Of a stretch of DNA of 39,729 nt, positions 26,901 through 35,996 are shown in pieces. A model generated the notes under the pieces. The model ran no database searches. It was given only the letters and a program-made list of their open reading frames with translations, and had not been told where the DNA came from. Both the position numbers and the translations under genes were made by a program. How positions within the stretch are numbered: the stretch's first letter is position 1; every line of letters begins with the position of its first letter. The DNA comes from JADJOY01 sp016713535 [NCBI: Deltaproteobacteria bacterium]. GTDB taxonomy: Bacteria > JADJOY01. Location of the stretch: contig JADJOY010000050.1 in NCBI GenBank assembly GCA_016713535.1, positions 1 through 39,729 of the forward strand, read 5' to 3'.

Positions 26901-27374
26901 TCAGCGCTTGGGCTTGGCCTTGGGGGCGCTCTTCGTCTTGCGCGTCGGCGAGCGCTTGGGCTCGGCGGTGGGCGCCTCTGCGTCGACGTCGTCGACGGGC
27001 ACGTCCGAGAGCCGCTCGTCGAGGAGCGACTTCACGGTGTCGAGGAGCGGTGTCACGTCCGACGACTTGAGCACGTAGGCGTCGGCGGGCAGCGTGCTCA
27101 TGTCGCCCTGGTACGAGCTGTAAGCCGACGACAGGATGACCGCGAGCCGGCCGTGCGCGGCTCGCACCGCGCTGAGCAGCTCGAGCCCACTCGGGCCGGG
27201 CATGCGGATGTCGAGGACCATCAGGTCCGGACAGTCGCGCGCCAGCGTCTCGAGGAGCGTGGTGCCGTTCGGCAGCTCCGCGACCTCGTAGCCCGCGCTC
27301 TCGAGCTCGGTGCGGTAGAGCAGCCGGATGTGGGCTTCGTCGTCGACGATCAGAACCTTCGGCTTTCGCTTCAC
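26901..27374 (-). CDS. Response regulator receiver with a basic C-terminal tail
   Basis: 157 aa from GTG 27374, which overlaps the stop of the M20-like gene (GTGA). The receiver domain reads 'KVLIVDDEAHIRLLYRTELE' (acidic pocket), 'LMVLDIRMPGPSGLELLSAV' (phospho-Asp), 'LAVILSSAYSS' and 'DAYVLKSSDVTPLLDTV' (Lys). After residue 125 there is no standard output domain but an acidic stretch ('VPVDDVDAEAPTAEP') and then a Lys/Arg/Pro/Ala-rich tail ('KRSPTRKTKSAPKAKPKR') like the tails of histone H1-type proteins. The tail could bind DNA or polyanions. The coupling suggests co-expression with the M20-like protein. Confidence 0.85.
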   Translation of the reverse strand: MKRKPKVLIVDDEAHIRLLYRTELESAGYEVAELPNGTTLLETLARDCPDLMVLDIRMPGPSGLELLSAVRAAHGRLAVILSSAYSSYQGDMSTLPADAYVLKSSDVTPLLDTVKSLLDERLSDVPVDDVDAEAPTAEPKRSPTRKTKSAPKAKPKR

Positions 27375-28531
27375 GGTCGCGCTCGTCCGGCCGGGGTGCT
27401 CGTCAACGTTAGCGCGGTCAGGAACACCTGCGCCAGACCCTCCGAGATCGGCTCGAGCTCGACCCACTCGTTCTCGCGATGGCGGTTTCGTCCGTGGGTG
27501 ATGCCGAGCACCACCGTCGGGATGCCGGCGGCGAGCGCCAGCGCCGCCTCGGCGCCGCCCGGCGTCGAGTGGGTGCGGATGTTGAGCGCCTGGTGGACCG
27601 CCAGCACCGTCTGCACGAGCGGGTGATCGTCGGGCAGCGCGGTCTCGTCCCAGCCGCCGATCGCCTGGGTCTTGAGCGCGACGCCCCGCTCGGCGGCGAC
27701 CTCGCGAACCACGTTGCGCACCGCGCGCTCCGCGGCCGCGAACGAGCGCGGGTTGCCGCCCTTGAGATCCACACCGATGCCGTCGGTGGCGTGGCTGCCG
27801 GAGGAGAGGATCCCCTCGATCGGATCGAGGTCGACCTTCACGCCCGGACCGAGCCCTTCGAGCGCACCGAGCGAGCGCAAGAGGTCGGGCAGGAACTCCA
27901 TCGGCTCGACGGACTTGCGGTGGTTCGTGCCACCCCACACGATCCGCAGCCGGCGCGTGCACACCGTGGTGTAGGAGAGCCGTCCCAGGTCGTGGCCCTT
28001 CAGGCACACCAGCCAGCCGACGCGCTCGCCGAGCCGCCCGAGCACGCGCTTCAGCCCCGCGACGTTGCCGGCGCCCTCGGTGGCGGTGGTGGCGGCGAAC
28101 AGCACCCGTCCGAGCGGCTCGAGCCCGGCGCGCGAGAACACCTCGGCGAGCGCCAGCAGCGCGGCCAGTCCCAGCGCGTTGTCGCCGATACCCGGACCGA
28201 CGACCTTCTTTCCCTCGACGCGCGCGGTGGGGTTCACGGTCGGCGGGAAGATGGTGTCGAGGCTCGCCTGCAGCAGCAGGCACGGGCCGTTGCGCGCGCC
28301 GCCGAGCTCGGCGATCACGTCCCAGCGTGGCGTGCGGTCGACCTTGAGCCCGATGGTCTGGAAGCGTTCGATCAGGAACCTGGCCCGCTCGCGCTCGGCG
28401 AAGGTCGGCGCCGGGATCTGGTTGATCGCGATCGCGTCCGCCGCCACCGCGGCGATGTTGCGGTCGATCACGTGGAGCACGTGCGCGACCTTGGTGCTGG
28501 CGAGGGTGCGGGTGATCGCTTGCGGGTCCAT
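27371..28531 (-). CDS. M20-family metallopeptidase-like protein with altered metal site
   Basis: 386 aa from ATG 28531. Overall order matches M20 zinc peptidases: 'AINQIPAPTFAERERARFLI', 'LLLQASLDTIFPP' (residues about 86-98), 'KKVVGPGIGDNALGLAALLA' (Asp117), 'ATTATEGAGNVAGLKRVL' (Glu152), a dimerisation region 'RRLRIVWGGTNHRKSV' and the end 'HSTPGGAEAALALAAGIPTV'. In the first motif the zinc ligand His of HxD is Ser90, and the usual Glu-Glu pair has only one Glu. Either this is a subfamily with different ligands or a non-catalytic binding protein. It is coupled to the receiver gene downstream. Confidence 0.8.
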   Translation of the reverse strand: MDPQAITRTLASTKVAHVLHVIDRNIAAVAADAIAINQIPAPTFAERERARFLIERFQTIGLKVDRTPRWDVIAELGGARNGPCLLLQASLDTIFPPTVNPTARVEGKKVVGPGIGDNALGLAALLALAEVFSRAGLEPLGRVLFAATTATEGAGNVAGLKRVLGRLGERVGWLVCLKGHDLGRLSYTTVCTRRLRIVWGGTNHRKSVEPMEFLPDLLRSLGALEGLGPGVKVDLDPIEGILSSGSHATDGIGVDLKGGNPRSFAAAERAVRNVVREVAAERGVALKTQAIGGWDETALPDDHPLVQTVLAVHQALNIRTHSTPGGAEAALALAAGIPTVVLGITHGRNRHRENEWVELEPISEGLAQVFLTALTLTSTPAGRARP

Positions 28532-28874
28532 GAGCTCGGCGGGGATTCGAGGGCGCCACGGCGTGCGCCGAGGCGGGCGGGCGCAGCATACCCCGCCCGC
28601 GCGACCCTGCCTGGAAACGTGCTGTCACCCTCGGAAAATCGCGCTCGCGCGGCCCGCCACGGGGCGCGGCGACGAGCGCGGGGCGTGCGACGGCGGGGCG
28701 CGAGAGAGCGGTTGCTCGGCGGGGGGCGCGCGGGTAACCTCGCGGCGATCGATCGGCCTCGGCGACGAGCGCGACCCGCGCAACCCCGCGAGCGCCGGGC
28801 CAACCGCCGCGATCGCCCCTCGCAGCACGCACGCCGCGCGCGGTCGCGGCGTCGGGAGACTCGCCGGAACCTCG
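28532..28874. other. Divergent intergenic region
   Basis: The roughly 340 bp between the divergent M20-like and double-zinc-ribbon genes hold no coding frame with support. It must contain both promoters, but no element of good quality was recognised; TATGCT on the minus strand near 28590 is the best -10 candidate for the M20-like gene. Confidence 0.35.
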
Positions 28875-29886
28875 ATGTCGTGCACAGCTTGCCAAGCGCC
28901 GCTCCGCCCGGACGTGAACTTCTGCACGCACTGCGGCGCCGCCACGCGCGCCGTGTCGCGCTGCGCGAGCTGCGACGGCGTGGTCCTCACCGACGACAAC
29001 TACTGCGGGCGCTGTGGTGCCCGGCTCAAGAGCCTCGACGTGCCGGTGCAGGCGACCAGCGACGCCGGCATCGCGACGCGCGGGGTGACGGTGGAGCTCG
29101 AGCTCCCCGCGCCCGGCACCGATCCCGATCTCGAGACGACCATCCGCTCGGGTCCCGGCTTCGTCGAGGTGCCGGGGCCCGAGGGCCAGGTCGGGCGCGT
29201 GACCTTCGGTCCGAGCGAAACGGCGGCGCTGATCGAGTTCGTCGAGCGCACCGACACGCGCCGCGGACGGCGCGTCTATCGCGATGGCCAGCGCCAGCCG
29301 TGGGACGAGTTCTTCCGCTTCCTCGACTGCTTCCGCGAGCGCCGTCGCTCGACCAACCCCTCCGAGTACTGCTTCTACGACGACGCCAACAACCCCAACG
29401 TGTGGGGCTGCTTCCAGGTGCGGATGCCGCTCGGCGCGACCACCATCGGCTCCGGAGTGGCTGATGGTGGGTAGCTTCGAGAACGACGGCTCGTTCGTGT
29501 TCGACAAGAAGGCCGTCATCGCGCAGCTCGACCAGCGGCTCGCTCCGTTTCGACTCTGTCCGGCGCTCGAGGTTCGTTACGTCGGCCAGGCGCTGCGCGC
29601 GTTCCCTGCGCGAGTGAACCCCAAGGTCAACCGCGACTGGCGCTACGTCGAGGATCCCACCGGGAAGGATCCGGGCGCGGTCACGGCGCTCCGGCGCGAG
29701 GCGGGCGCGGCGGTGGAGGTGAAGGTGCGCGGGGTGGTGCCGGCGAGCCCCGAGGCGGCGGAGCGCACCGCGCAGGCGGTGCGGCGCGCGGTCGCCGCGG
29801 CGCAGAACCCCGCGGCGGCGGAGAAGACGGATCCGGGGGGAGCGGTCGTCGAGGGACGGCCGGTCGGCTCGGGCTCGCAGAGCTGA
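28875..29886 (+). CDS. Double zinc-ribbon protein of unknown function, one frame break
   Basis: About 337 residues. ATG 28875 opens directly on a double zinc ribbon: 'CTACQAPLRPDVNFCTHCG' and 'CASCDGVVLTDDNYCGRCG' (residues 3-49). The rest has no recognised family: 'VTFGPSETAALIEFVERTDT', 'WDEFFRFLDCFRERRRSTNP', 'YCFYDDANNPNVWGCFQVRM' and, after a frame shift near 29440-29455, 'EWLMVGSFENDGSFVFDKKA' and 'NPKVNRDWRYVEDP'. The end is Ala/Pro-rich. There is no membrane segment. It is followed within 30 bp by a response regulator gene, suggesting an operon. Confidence 0.75.
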
Positions 29887-29913
29887 AGCGCAGTTCCCGG
29901 GGGAGGGACCGCG

Positions 29914-30294
29914 ATGTTCTGGAGCAAGAAGAAGCACATCCTGCTGGTCGACGACGACGAGAGCCTGCTCAAGAGCCTGGAGATCTACTTCGGGAAGCAG
30001 GATTACAAGGTGTCCTCGATCTCCGAGGGCACCGAGGCGCTCGCCTCGCTGTCGGGCACCAAGCTGCCGGACCTCGTGATCCTCGACGTGATGATGGACG
30101 GGGTGAACGGGCTCTCGGTGCTGACGGCGCTCAAGAAGAACGTCTACGGCAAGGCGGTGCCGGTGATCGTGACGAGCGCCTTCCAGAACCCGGACATGGT
30201 GCGGCGCTCGTACGAGCTCGGCGCGGCGCTCTTCATGCCGAAGCCCTTCAAGGTCGAGCGCCTCGCCTTCGAGGCCAAGCGCCTGCTGCATTGA
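29914..30294 (+). CDS. Single-domain response regulator
   Basis: 126 aa from ATG 29914, preceded by GGGGGAGGGACCGCG. All receiver residues are present: 'HILLVDDDESLLKSLEIYF' (acidic pair), 'PDLVILDVMMDGVNGLSVLT' (phospho-Asp), 'VPVIVTSAFQNP' (Thr/Ser) and 'AALFMPKPFKVERL' (Lys). There is no output domain. The frame is intact. It sits 27 bp after the double-zinc-ribbon gene and before the 190-bp tandem array; no cognate kinase is visible. Confidence 0.9.
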   Translation: MFWSKKKHILLVDDDESLLKSLEIYFGKQDYKVSSISEGTEALASLSGTKLPDLVILDVMMDGVNGLSVLTALKKNVYGKAVPVIVTSAFQNPDMVRRSYELGAALFMPKPFKVERLAFEAKRLLH

Positions 30295-30320
30295 GTTGCC
30301 GCGGGGCGGGCGCGCGGGTT

Positions 30321-30928
30321 CCCGCCGGGCCGTCGCCACGCCACGTCGGCGCGCGTCGCGCCCAGGCGGTCGAGCTTTCCATCGGGGTCGCTCATGGACT
30401 CCGCGTGGGCCCGGCGACGGGGGATGGAACCCCCGTCGCTACGAGGACTCTCGTAGCGCGGGTGGCTCCGTCCCCCCGCGAGCGCCCGCGAAGGGTATGG
30501 AGGGCCCGGCTCTGCCGGGCCGTCGCTACGCCACCTCGGCGCGCGTCGCGCCGAGGCGGTCGAGCTTTCCCTCGGGGTCGCTCATGGACTCCGCGTGGGC
30601 CCGGCGACGGGGGATGGAACCCCCGTCGCTACGAGGACTCTCGTAGCGCGGGGGGCTCCGTCCCCCCGCGAGCGCCCGCGAAGGGTATGGAGGGCCCGGC
30701 TCCGCCGGGCCGTCGCTACGCCACCTCGGCGCGCGTCGCGCCGAGGCGGTCGAGCTTTCCCTCGGGGTCGCTCATGGACTCCGCGTGGGCCCGGCGACGG
30801 GGGATGGAACCCCCGTCGCTACGATGACTCTCGTAGCGCGGGGGCTCCGTCCCCCCGCGAGCGCCCGCGAAGGGTATGGAGGGCCCGGCTCCGCCGGGCC
30901 GTCGCTACGCCACCTCGGCGCGCGTCGT
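30321..30928 (+). repeat. 190-bp tandem repeat array, three full copies plus a partial
   Basis: The same point (CTCATGGACT) recurs at 30391, 30581 and 30771, a period of exactly 190 bp. Copies run about 30321-30510, 30511-30700, 30701-30889 and a partial 30890-30928, and differ at only a few positions (the first is the most diverged). Each unit contains hairpin B (GCGACGGGGG, GATGGAA, CCCCCGTCGC), the TACGA/TCGTA link, hairpin A (GCGGGGGG, CTCCGT, CCCCCCGC) and a GGGCCCGGC / GCCGGGCC hairpin. The strong frames inside are by-products of the repeat. Confidence 0.95.
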
Positions 30929-30946
30929 GCCGTGTGGTGGACGCGG

Positions 30947-30974
30947 TTGCCAAGTCGAGAGGGAGCGATACACT
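30947..30974 (+). promoter_or_regulatory. Promoter of tRNA-Ala
   Basis: TTGCCA (30947-30952), a 16-bp spacer and TACACT (30969-30974) end 15 bp before the mature tRNA 5' end. It is immediately downstream of the tandem array. Confidence 0.6.
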
Positions 30975-30989
30975 TCCCGGGCTCCGCGC

Positions 30990-31065
<76 letters not shown>

Positions 31066-31166
31066 GATCCTGAAGTGAGGTTGGTTCGACCGGTCGTCGT
31101 CTCGTCACGACGGCCGTTTTCGTCTCCGCGACGTACCTCAGGCCGTCCTTCAGGCATCGCCCCGCC

Positions 31167-33655
31167 GTGACCGAGCGCACACCGCCGCCGCCGGACGCGA
31201 GCGGTGCGAGCCTCGTCGAGGTCGCGCCGCTCGGTGTGCCGCTCGGCGCGCTCACCTATCGCGTGCCGGAGGGCGTGCCGGATCCGCGCCCCGGCACCCA
31301 TGTGGTGGTGCCGGTCGGCGGTCGACGCCTGGCGGGGATCGTGCTCGGACCGGCGTCGCCGATCCCGGGCCGCTCGCTCAAGGCGCTGAGCGCGATCCAC
31401 GACGGCCGCGAGCCGCTCGCAGCCGACGTGTTGCGACTGGCGCGCTGGACCGCCTCCTATTACCTCGCGCCGCTCGGCGAGGTTCTCAGGCTCTCGCTCG
31501 CGCCCGAGGTGGGGAGGGTCGTGGAGGCGCGCTACGCGATCACCGAGGTCGGCCGCGCGCAGCTCGGCGAGCTGGCGCTCGAGCCCGGGTCCCGCGCGGT
31601 GCTCGAGGCGCTCGCGGGAGCGCGCTCGGCTACGAGACGCGGGCTCGCGCGCGGCGACGGCGAGCACCGCCGCGCGTTACCCGAGATCCTGCGCAAGCTC
31701 GAGCGCGCGGGCGCGATCGAGCGGCTCGCCGCCGCGGCTCCCCAGCGCCACCGCGCCCGCCGCAGCTACGTCCCCGCGCGTGACGTGGGAGACGACGAGC
31801 TCGCGGGGCTGGCGCGGCGCTCGCCCAAGCTCTCGGCGGTGTGGAGCCGGGTGGTGGCGCTCGGTCGCGCCGAGGTGACCGACCTCGCCGACCTCGGCGC
31901 CGCGCCGGGCGTGGCGGCGCGGCTCGAGCGGCTCGTGGCGCGCGGCTGGCTCAGCCGCGAGGAGTACTTCGCGGGCGCCGGTGACCAGCACGTGCTCGCG
32001 CCCTCGAGCAGCGTGCGCCACACGCTCAACCCCGAGCAGCGCGCCGCCGTCCTGGCGGTCACCGAGGCGCGCGCGCGCGGCAGCGAGGCGAGCCCGATCG
32101 CGCTCCTCGGCGTGACCGGCAGCGGCAAGACCGAGGTCTACCTCGCCGCCGTGGAGGAGGCGCTCGCGCACGACCTGAGTGCGCTCGTGCTGGTCCCCGA
32201 GATCGCCCTCACGCCGCTCGCGGTGGGGCGCTTCCGCCAGCGCTTCGGCGCGCTCGTGGGCGTCCTCCACAGCGGCCTCGGCGACGCCGAGCGCGCCGCC
32301 GAGTGGAGCCGTGCGCTGAGCGGCGAGAGCCGTGTGCTCATCGGCACGCGGCTCGCGATCTTCGCGCCCGTCCCGAAGCTCGGGCTGATCGTCGTCGACG
32401 AGGAGCACGACTCCTCCTACAAGCAAGACGGCGGCGTGCGTTACCACGCCCGCGACATCGCGGTGGTACGCGCGCAGATGACCGGCTGTCCGGTGGTGCT
32501 GGGCTCGGCGACGCCGAGCGTCGAGACCTACTGGAACGCGCGCTCGGGGCGCTATCGGCTGATCGAGCTGACCGCGCGTCCCGGCGCGGCGATGCTGCCG
32601 ACCATCGAGGTCGTGGACCTGCGCCGCGCCGAGAACCGCACGCCCGGCTCGTCGCGGCTCTCGGCGCCGGTGGTCGAGGCCCTCGCGCGAAACGCCGAGC
32701 GCGGCGAGCAGTCGCTGCTCTTCCTCAACCGCCGCGGCTGGGCGCCGATCGTGGTCTGCGAGAGCTGCGGCGATCGTCCCGGCTGCCCGCGCTGCAGCGT
32801 CTCGCTCGCGCTCCACCGCCGCCCGCCGCGGCTGGTGTGCCACTACTGCGGCACCGAGCGCGAGATCCCGGAGCGCTGCAGCCGCTGCGGCGCGCAGGAC
32901 CTGCGCCGGCTGGGAGCCGGGACGCAGCGGATCGAGGACGAGCTCGGCGCGCTCTTGCCCGATCTGCGCATCGAGCGTCTCGACCGTGACTCGGTGGCGA
33001 GCGCCGGGAAGCGCACGCGGGTCCTCGAGCGCGTCGCGTCGCGCGCCGTCGACGTGCTGATCGGCACGCAGATGGTCGCCAAGGGCACGACTTCCCGCAC
33101 GTGACCTTCTCGGCGGTGCTGTCGATCGACGGGCTCCTCGCGCGCTCCGACTTCCGCTCGGTGGAGCGGGCCTTCCAGCTCCTCGTGCAGGTGTCGGGGC
33201 GCGCGGGGCGCGCCGACCGCCCCGGGCGCGTGGTGTTGCAGAGCTACCACCCCGAGCATCCGGTGTTCCACTTCGCGATCGGCCACGACGTGAAGGGCTT
33301 CCTCGACGCCGAGATCGAGTTCCGGCGCGGCTCCGGCTACCCGCCGTTCGGGCGCCTCGCCGCGGTGGGGATCGAGGGGCCGGAGCGCGAGGCGGTCGAG
33401 CGGGACGCCACCTGGATCGCCGAGGAGCTGAGCAGCGAGGTCCGCCACGCGAACGAGGCGATCGACGTGCTCGGGCCGGCTCCGGCCGTGGTCGAGCGCA
33501 TCGACGACCGCGTGCGGCGGCGCATCCTGCTGCGCGCCGAGAAGCCACGCCGCATGCAGGCGGTGATCGCCGCGGTCCTCGGCCATCCACCGCGGCTCAA
33601 GGCGCCCAACGGCAGCAGGGTCGCCGTGGACGTGGATCCGCTCGCGCTACTTTGA
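31167..33655 (+). CDS. priA: Primosomal replication-restart helicase PriA, one frame break
   Basis: A 3'-5' superfamily 2 helicase that reloads the replisome at stalled forks. GTG 31167. The N-terminal DNA-binding domain begins 'LVEVAPLGVPLGALTYRVPE'. Walker A is 'GVTGSGKTEVYLAAVEEAL' (about residue 315), the DEEH box 'LIVVDEEHDSSYKQDGGVRY' (about 410), and the zinc-binding insertion has paired cysteines ('CESCGDRPGCPRC', 'CHYCGTEREIPERCSRCG', about 530-580). Near 33085 one C is missing from AAGGGCACGACTTCC ('KGHDFPHVT' expected), splitting the frame; the second part contains 'FQLLVQVSGRAGRADRPGR' and runs to the stop at 33655. It is the first gene of an operon with fmt, rsmB and rpe. Confidence 0.95.
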
Positions 33656-33681
33656 GCGCGCACCCGACCGGGAGGAACGAC

Positions 33682-34617
33682 ATGGCGATGCGCATCGTGT
33701 TCTTCGGCACCCCCGCGTTCGCCGTGCCGAGCCTCGACGCCTTGCTCGCGGGCCCGCACGCGGTGGTGACGGTGGTGACCCAGCCCGAGCGTCCCGCGGG
33801 GCGCGGGCGCGCGCCACGCGCCTCGCCGGTGAGCGAGGTCGCGAGCCGCGCCGGCATTCCCGTGCTCACGCCCACCAAGCTGCGCGACGGCACCTTCGCC
33901 GCCACGCTGCGCGAGCTGGCACCCGATCTGTGCGTGGTGGTCGCGTACGGGCGCATCCTGCCGGTCGACGTCCTCGCGGTGCCGCGCCTCGGCTACCTGA
34001 ACGTGCACGCGTCGCTGCTGCCGAGCTTCCGCGGCGCGGCGCCGATCGCGTATTCGCTGCTCGCCGGCGACACCGTCACCGGCGTGAGCCTGATGAAGCT
34101 CACCGAGGGCATGGACGAGGGGCCGGTGCTCGCGATGCGCGAGCTCGCGATCGATCCGGCCGACGACTGCGGCGCGCTCACCACCAAGCTCGCCCAGGTC
34201 GGCGCCGCGCTGCTGATCGAGCACCTCGCCGAGGTCGAGGACGGCCGCGCCCGCTTCGCCGAGCAGGACCACGCGCGCGCCACCTACGCGCGGCCCATCG
34301 CGCGCGACGACGCGGCGCTCTCGTGGAGCGCCGCCGCGACGTCGCTCGTCAACCGGGTGCGCGCGATGGCGCCGGCGCCCGGGGCCTTCACGACGTACCC
34401 GGGCGGCGTGCTCAAGGTGTACCGGGCGCGCGTCGAGGGGCCCGCCGCCGACGCCGCGCCGGGCACGCTCGTGGAGATCGGGGCCGACGGGCCGCGGCTC
34501 GCGTGCGGGGAGGGCTCGGTGCGGCTGCTCGAGGTCCAGCGCGAAGGCGGCCGGCGCCAGCGCGGCGACGAGTTCGCGCGCGGCGCGCGGCTCGCGGTCG
34601 GCGAGCGCTGGGGATGA
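33682..34617 (+). CDS. fmt: Methionyl-tRNA formyltransferase
   Basis: Formylates initiator Met-tRNA using 10-formyl-THF. 311 aa from ATG 33682 with GGAGGA 5 bp upstream (ATG 33688 is the alternative). Hallmarks are 'RIVFFGTPAFAVPSLDALL', 'LPVDVLAVPRLGYLNVHASL' and 'LLPSFRGAAPIAYSLLAGDT' with the catalytic Asn-His and Ser-Leu-Leu-Pro loop, 'GVSLMKLTEGMDEGPVL' and the C-terminal OB domain ('VRLLEVQREGGRRQRGDEF'). The stop overlaps rsmB (ATGA). The usual def gene partner is absent between priA and fmt. Confidence 0.95.
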   Translation: MAMRIVFFGTPAFAVPSLDALLAGPHAVVTVVTQPERPAGRGRAPRASPVSEVASRAGIPVLTPTKLRDGTFAATLRELAPDLCVVVAYGRILPVDVLAVPRLGYLNVHASLLPSFRGAAPIAYSLLAGDTVTGVSLMKLTEGMDEGPVLAMRELAIDPADDCGALTTKLAQVGAALLIEHLAEVEDGRARFAEQDHARATYARPIARDDAALSWSAAATSLVNRVRAMAPAPGAFTTYPGGVLKVYRARVEGPAADAAPGTLVEIGADGPRLACGEGSVRLLEVQREGGRRQRGDEFARGARLAVGERWG

Positions 34618-35996
34618 AACGAGCGGCGCCCGATCCTGCGCGCGCGCCGCGGCTCGCGGCGGTGCGTACCTTGCTCGCGGTGGAGCGCGGCGCGGACCTC
34701 GACCGCGCGCTCGACCGCGAGCTGCGCGCGGCTGCGCTGGGCGGGCGCGGCGATGGGGCCCTCGGCACGGGGATCGCCTACGCCGCGGTGCGCCACCAGG
34801 CGCGACTCGACGCGCTCCTCGAGCTCGCCGCGGGCCGCAAGCTCATGCGGGTCGAGGCGCCCGTGCGTGCCGTGCTGCGCGCGTCGGCGGCGCAGCTCGT
34901 CGTCCTCGACGGTGTCCCCGAGTACGCGGCGGTCTCCACGGCGCCCGACCTGGTGCGCGACCTCGGCGTGGCGCGCGCGGCGGGGCTCGTGAACGGTGTG
35001 TTGCGTGGACTCTTGCGCGATCGCGCCGCCGCCGAGGGGCAGCCGGTGGCCGGAGCGACCGACGCCGCCGCGCGCCTCGCCGCGAGCGCCTCCTATCCCG
35101 GCTGGCTCGCGGCGCGCTGGGTCGAGCGCTTCGGCGCCGAGCGTGCCACGGCGCTCGCCGAGCGCTGGAACGAGCCCGCGGCGCTCACGCTGCGCCTCGC
35201 GCCGGGCGTGGATCGCGGGGCGTTCGTCCACGCGCTCGGGCAAGCGGGGTTCGAGGCGTCGCCGTCGCCGTGGCTCGAGCGCGCGGTGCGGGTGCGCGCC
35301 GCCCATCCGGCCGAGCTGCCGGGCTGGCACGAAGGCCACTTCCAGCCCCAGGACGAGGCGTCGCAGGCGGTGGTGGAGCTGCTCGCGCCGGCGCCCGGCG
35401 AGACCGTGCTCGATCTGTGCTCGGGACTCGGCACCAAGACACGCGCCATCGTCGAGCGCGCGGGCGGACCGCTCACGGTGGTGGCGTGCGATCGCTCGCT
35501 CAAGCGGCTCGTGGCGCAGCGCACCGAGCGCGCGCGGCTCGGCTCGAGCGGCGCGGCGCTCGGCTGGGTGGCCCTGGACGGCGCCGTTGCGTTGCCCTTT
35601 CGTGGCGCCGGCTTCGATCGCGTGCTCGTCGACGCGCCGTGCTCGGGGCTCGGCGCCATCCGGCGCCACCCCGAGATCAAGTGGCGGCGCGTCGCGGCCG
35701 ACCCGCCGCGTCTGGCCGCGACGCAGCGCGCGCTCCTCGCCACCGCCGTCCTGGCGCTGCGTCCGGGCGGCGTCCTCGTCTACAGCACGTGCAGCACCGA
35801 GCCGGAGGAGAACGAGGACGTGGTGCGCTCGGTGCTCGCCGGTGACCCACGCTTGATTGTGCAGAGCGCGCGCGCTTGGCTACCCGAGCCGTTCGCTCCG
35901 CTGGTCGGCGACGACGGTTTCCTGCGCACGTACCCCGAGGGCGAGGGCCTCGACGGTTTCTTCGCCGCCCGCATGCTGAGGAGCGATCGTGGCTGA
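34614..35996 (+). CDS. rsmB: 16S rRNA (cytosine-967 C5)-methyltransferase RsmB
   Basis: 460 aa; ATG 34614 overlaps the fmt stop. The N-terminal NusB-like RNA-binding domain covers residues about 10-140 ('YAAVRHQARLDALLELAAGR', 'VNGVLRGLLRD'). The C-terminal SAM domain has 'PQDEASQAVVELLAPAPGET', motif I 'VLDLCSGLGTKTRAIVERAG', motif IV 'VLVDAPCSGLGAIRRHPEIK' with Pro-Cys, and the catalytic Cys in 'VYSTCSTEPEENEDVV'. The frame is intact. It overlaps rpe by 8 bp. Confidence 0.95.
   Translation: MKRAAPDPARAPRLAAVRTLLAVERGADLDRALDRELRAAALGGRGDGALGTGIAYAAVRHQARLDALLELAAGRKLMRVEAPVRAVLRASAAQLVVLDGVPEYAAVSTAPDLVRDLGVARAAGLVNGVLRGLLRDRAAAEGQPVAGATDAAARLAASASYPGWLAARWVERFGAERATALAERWNEPAALTLRLAPGVDRGAFVHALGQAGFEASPSPWLERAVRVRAAHPAELPGWHEGHFQPQDEASQAVVELLAPAPGETVLDLCSGLGTKTRAIVERAGGPLTVVACDRSLKRLVAQRTERARLGSSGAALGWVALDGAVALPFRGAGFDRVLVDAPCSGLGAIRRHPEIKWRRVAADPPRLAATQRALLATAVLALRPGGVLVYSTCSTEPEENEDVVRSVLAGDPRLIVQSARAWLPEPFAPLVGDDGFLRTYPEGEGLDGFFAARMLRSDRG

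Noticed and set aside
26901-29519. One 872-codon minus-strand frame joining the receiver gene with sequence up to 29.5 kb
   Set aside because: Only the last 157 codons are a real receiver; the rest is a shadow of the M20-like and double-ribbon genes, and GTG 27374 is a well-placed coupled start.
30321-30928. CRISPR array
   Set aside because: The units are 190 bp and contiguous with no variable spacers, and no cas genes are present.
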